Assembly: GCF_014199415.1 (NCBI RefSeq)
Contig: NZ_JACIJN010000007.1
Span: forward strand, 62,001-126,000
Source: Sphingomonas endophytica
GTDB taxonomy: Bacteria > Pseudomonadota > Alphaproteobacteria > Sphingomonadales > Sphingomonadaceae
Reading direction: 5' to 3'
DNA: 64,000 bases
A program made the translations under genes and the position numbers. Every line of letters starts with the position of its first letter. The first letter of the stretch is position 1. Below are positions 61,869 to 64,000 of this stretch, in pieces. The notes under the pieces were generated by a model. The model saw only the letters and a list, made by a program, of their open reading frames with translations. It had not been told where the DNA came from and did not search any database.

Positions 61869-61931
61869 GTTCAGCGCGGGTTCAATGGCCGGCGGGCAGG
61901 TCCCGCCGCCGTATCGCTGTGTGGAGACGAC

Positions 61932-62543
61932 ATGTCGCAATATCTTCTTCCGCTCGCCGCGCTGGTCGCGGTGGCGAGTCCGGTGGCGGCGCAGACCGGC
62001 ACCGATCTGGCGGCGGTGCAGCGCGCGATCGCCGGGATCGACTCGATGACCGCCGCGTTCAGCCAGACCGACCGTAACGGGCAGGTGTTGACCGGCACGC
62101 TGACGCTCAAGAAGCCCGGCAAGATCCGCTTCCAATATCAGAAGGGCGTGCCGCTGCTGATCGTCGGCGACGGCAAGGCGCTGACCTTCATCGACTATTC
62201 GGTAAAGCAGGTGCAGCGCTGGCCGATCGGCAGCTCCCCGCTCGGGGTGCTGCTCGATCCCGGCCGTGACATCTCGCGCTATGCCAAGATCGTGCCGTCA
62301 TCCAATCCGGCGGTCCTCTCGGTCGAGGCTTATGATCCCAAGCATCCCGAATATGGCCGGATCACGCTGGTCTTCGCGCGGAGCGCCGCCGCGCCGGGCG
62401 GGTTGATGCTGCAGGGCTGGGCGGCGCTCGACACCCAGGGGAACCGGACGACGATCCGGCTCAGCGACCAGAAGTTCAACGTGCCGGTGGCTGATTCGGC
62501 GTTTCGCTGGACCGATCCGCGCCGACAGGGCCGCTCCAGCTAA
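61932..62543 (+). CDS. lolA: LolA-like outer-membrane lipoprotein carrier protein
   Basis: Periplasmic chaperone carrying lipoproteins from LolCDE to the outer membrane. It has 203 residues with a signal peptide (MSQYLLPLAALVAVASPVAA). The LolA fold is recognisable in DSMTAAFSQTDRNGQVLTGT, LKKPGKIRFQYQ and the LVGDGKALTFIDYSVKQV-type strand. PIGSSPLGVLLD and NVPVADSAFRW complete the match. Followed by xthA on the same strand after a 240-bp gap. Confidence 0.92.
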   Translation: MSQYLLPLAALVAVASPVAAQTGTDLAAVQRAIAGIDSMTAAFSQTDRNGQVLTGTLTLKKPGKIRFQYQKGVPLLIVGDGKALTFIDYSVKQVQRWPIGSSPLGVLLDPGRDISRYAKIVPSSNPAVLSVEAYDPKHPEYGRITLVFARSAAAPGGLMLQGWAALDTQGNRTTIRLSDQKFNVPVADSAFRWTDPRRQGRSS

Positions 62544-62589
62544 ATCGCGGCATTTTTGTCCAATTCGTTCATGTTGGCGAAAGGCTGGC

Positions 62590-62720
62590 GCGGTTAGAGC
62601 CATGAACACGGTCGGTGGGCCATCGGGATTTTCCCCCTGTTGCCCGGTCTCCTGCCTACCGCTTGCGTGACGAACGCTGAGTCGGCCCTCGCTCCATGCC
62701 CCCGGAGCGGGGGCCTTTCT
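62590..62720 (+). ncRNA. Candidate small RNA ending in a terminator, between lolA and xthA
   Basis: The 240-bp gap holds a GC-rich unit ending in a strong terminator (GCCCCC-GGAGC-GGGGGC at 62698-62714, then CTTTCTT). The terminator is about 155 bases after lolA, far for a simple lolA terminator. A weak TTGGCG at 62574 could be a -35. It matches no RNA family I recognise (not 4.5S). An extended lolA 3' UTR is the alternative. Confidence 0.3.
62698..62720 (+). terminator. Rho-independent terminator before xthA
   Basis: GCCCCC/GGGGGC stem with a 5-base GGAGC-type loop followed by CCTTTCTT. Confidence 0.75.
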
Positions 62721-62783
62721 TGTTGTGACGCGACCGTGCGGCCCGCCTTGTCGACGTTCCGGCGCATGGCTACCTAGCCGGTC

Positions 62784-63566
62784 GTGAAAATCGTCTCCTG
62801 GAACATCAACTCGGTCCGCTTCCGCATCGAGATCGTCGAGCAGTTTCTCCGCGAGGCGCAGCCTGACGTGCTGTGCCTTCAGGAAACCAAGGTGGTCGAC
62901 ACCGACTTTCCGACCGACGCGTTCCGCGCGCTCGGTTACGATCACATCCTGCTGCACGGGCAGCGGATGCACCACGGCGTCGCGATCGTCGCGCGCGTGC
63001 CGGTCAGCGCCGACGACCGGCTCGACTGGCAGGCCAATCGCGAGGCGCGGCATCTGGGGGTGCGGCTGCCCAACGGCGTGCGATTGGAGAATGTCTATGT
63101 TCCGGCCGGTGGCGACGTTCCCGACCGTGAGGTAAACGCCAAGTTCGGGCAGAAGCTGGACTTCGTCGAGCGGATGACGCGCTGGTCCGAGACGCTGACC
63201 GAGCCGACGATCCTGACCGGCGACTTCAACATCGCGCCGCTGCCCAGCGACGTATGGAGCCACAAGGCACTGCTCAAGGTCGTCAGCCATACGCCGGTCG
63301 AGGTGGAGGCGCTGGATCGACTCAAGGCGTCGAACGACTGGGTCGATCTCGGGCGGCATTTTCACCCGGCACCGGCGCGGCTGCACACCTGGTGGAGCTA
63401 TCGCTCGCCGGACTGGACGAAGAACGATCGCGGTCGCCGCCTCGATCATATGTGGGCGACCGGTGACGTCGCGAAGACCGCGACCGCTCACACCGTCTTC
63501 GAGCCGTGCCGCAGCTGGCTGAAGCCGTCCGACCACGTGCCGATCATGACCGAGTTCGCGTGGTGA
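62784..63566 (+). CDS. xthA: Exodeoxyribonuclease III
   Basis: AP endonuclease/3' exonuclease of the ExoIII family, acting after glycosylases such as Ung. It has 260 residues from GTG 62784. The motifs are VSWNINSVRFR near 3-13, DVLCLQETKV near 30-39 (metal Glu), LTGDFNIAP near 144-152 and RRLDHMWATG with the C-terminal SDHVPIMTEF (catalytic D-H). Its stop overlaps the ribA start (GTGA). Confidence 0.96.
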   Translation: MKIVSWNINSVRFRIEIVEQFLREAQPDVLCLQETKVVDTDFPTDAFRALGYDHILLHGQRMHHGVAIVARVPVSADDRLDWQANREARHLGVRLPNGVRLENVYVPAGGDVPDREVNAKFGQKLDFVERMTRWSETLTEPTILTGDFNIAPLPSDVWSHKALLKVVSHTPVEVEALDRLKASNDWVDLGRHFHPAPARLHTWWSYRSPDWTKNDRGRRLDHMWATGDVAKTATAHTVFEPCRSWLKPSDHVPIMTEFAW

Positions 63567-64000
63567 CATCGTCGGTATCCGGACGTGACGCCGCGCGCGC
63601 GATCGATGCGATGCGGCGTGGCTGGCCGATCACCGTCACAGCAGCCGACGAACCGCCGCTGACGGTGCTGGCGATCGAAACCGCCGATGCCGAGCGGCTG
63701 GCGCGTTTCGCGCCGGACGGGCGCTTCGACGTATTGCTGTCGAACGGGCGCGCCGCGACGCTCAAATTGGCGAATCAGCTCGATGCGGCGGTGCCCGATC
63801 GTCCGGTGGTGGTCGAACATGCGCCGTGGTTCGACATGGCGCTGGCCACCGCGCTCGCCGACCCGCAGCTCGATCTCGCGACGCCGCTCAAGGGGCCGTT
63901 TCGCACGATCCCGGTTGCCGCGCCGATCGCAGCGGGTGCGGCACTGCAACTGGCGCGGATCGCCGGATTGCTCCCGGCCTTCGTGATCGCGGATGGCGAA
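63563..64000 (+). CDS. ribA: GTP cyclohydrolase II (RibA), N-terminal part, cut by window edge
   Basis: First riboflavin-pathway enzyme; only ~146 residues are visible, so the catalytic zinc site is outside the window. The alphaproteobacterial RibA N-terminal extension is recognisable: ARAIDAMRRGWPITVT, VLAIETADAERLARF, AATLKLANQLDAAVP, LATPLKGPFRTIPV and LQLARIAGLLPAFVIADGE. GTG 63563 overlaps the xthA stop by 4 bases, which supports the start. The call rests on this N-terminal region alone. Confidence 0.8.
   Translation, partial: MTSSVSGRDAARAIDAMRRGWPITVTAADEPPLTVLAIETADAERLARFAPDGRFDVLLSNGRAATLKLANQLDAAVPDRPVVVEHAPWFDMALATALADPQLDLATPLKGPFRTIPVAAPIAAGAALQLARIAGLLPAFVIADGE

Noticed and set aside
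62590..62720. 4.5S (SRP) RNA gene between lolA and xthA
   Set aside because: The invariant GGAAGCAGC-type apical sequence of SRP RNA is absent.

Overview
This is a high-GC alphaproteobacterial chromosome segment, most likely from Sphingomonas or a close relative in the Sphingomonadaceae. The evidence is the gene families (SapC/halogenase/TonB-receptor cluster, crtB/crtI/crtY carotenoid genes, RcnB-like, DUF1491, MmcB, cytochrome bc1 chaperone), tightly packed ATGA/GTGA-coupled operons, and a hemE-adjacent replication origin like that of Caulobacter. Both window ends cut genes: a DinG-like helicase on the left and ribA on the right.

Layout. 1-9.8 kb: helicase, sucC, the electron-transfer flavoprotein pair etfBA behind a strong palindromic operator, a PhyH oxygenase, cyclophilin, ung, a LOG phosphoribohydrolase and crtB. 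9.9-17.7 kb: an accessory nutrient-uptake locus of flavin halogenase, JmjC/cupin oxygenase, SapC and a TonB-dependent receptor, divergent from a GH43 glycosidase. 17.7-25.2 kb: hisN-like phosphatase, fatty-acid hydroxylase family protein, DUF2141, MipA/OmpV, two tandem Tat-exported ferritin-like proteins, and thiC behind a TPP riboswitch. 25.2-26.9 kb: a small stress/defence-type insertion, with an AT-rich stand-alone RelA/SpoT synthetase next to a YoeB/YefM toxin-antitoxin pair. 26.9-44.3 kb: crtI-crtY, peroxiredoxin, a diguanylate cyclase, two tiny hydrophobic peptides behind a near-consensus sigma-54 promoter, HerA-like ATPase, a TIGR02186/TSUP pair, an NfrB-like glycosyltransferase with a membrane/beta-rich partner, envelope genes (BamE, PlsC, FtsEX) and tRNA-Leu(GAG). 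44.5-45.9 kb: a probable polymorphic nuclease toxin and its immunity gene just after the tRNA. 46-52.8 kb: PBP1A, metalloprotease, Sco1, SOS-type mmcB, SleB-like hydrolase.

52-63.9 kb is the origin region. A non-coding 326-bp stretch with DnaA boxes (57594-57919) separates a leftward block (ppsR-maf-aroE-coaE-dnaQ, then hpf-ptsN-PaaI-DUF1491) from a rightward block (hemE-hemJ-rho-terC-lolA-xthA-ribA). All genes on each side are transcribed away from it.

The best candidates for undescribed biology are the toxin/immunity pair with a short FNPWHDP-type N-terminus, the sigma-54-driven micropeptide pair, the stand-alone alarmone synthetase, the reduced NfrAB-like pair lacking the c-di-GMP-sensing tail, and the halogenase/JmjC/SapC uptake locus. 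No CRISPR array, rRNA operon, insertion sequence or prophage was seen.
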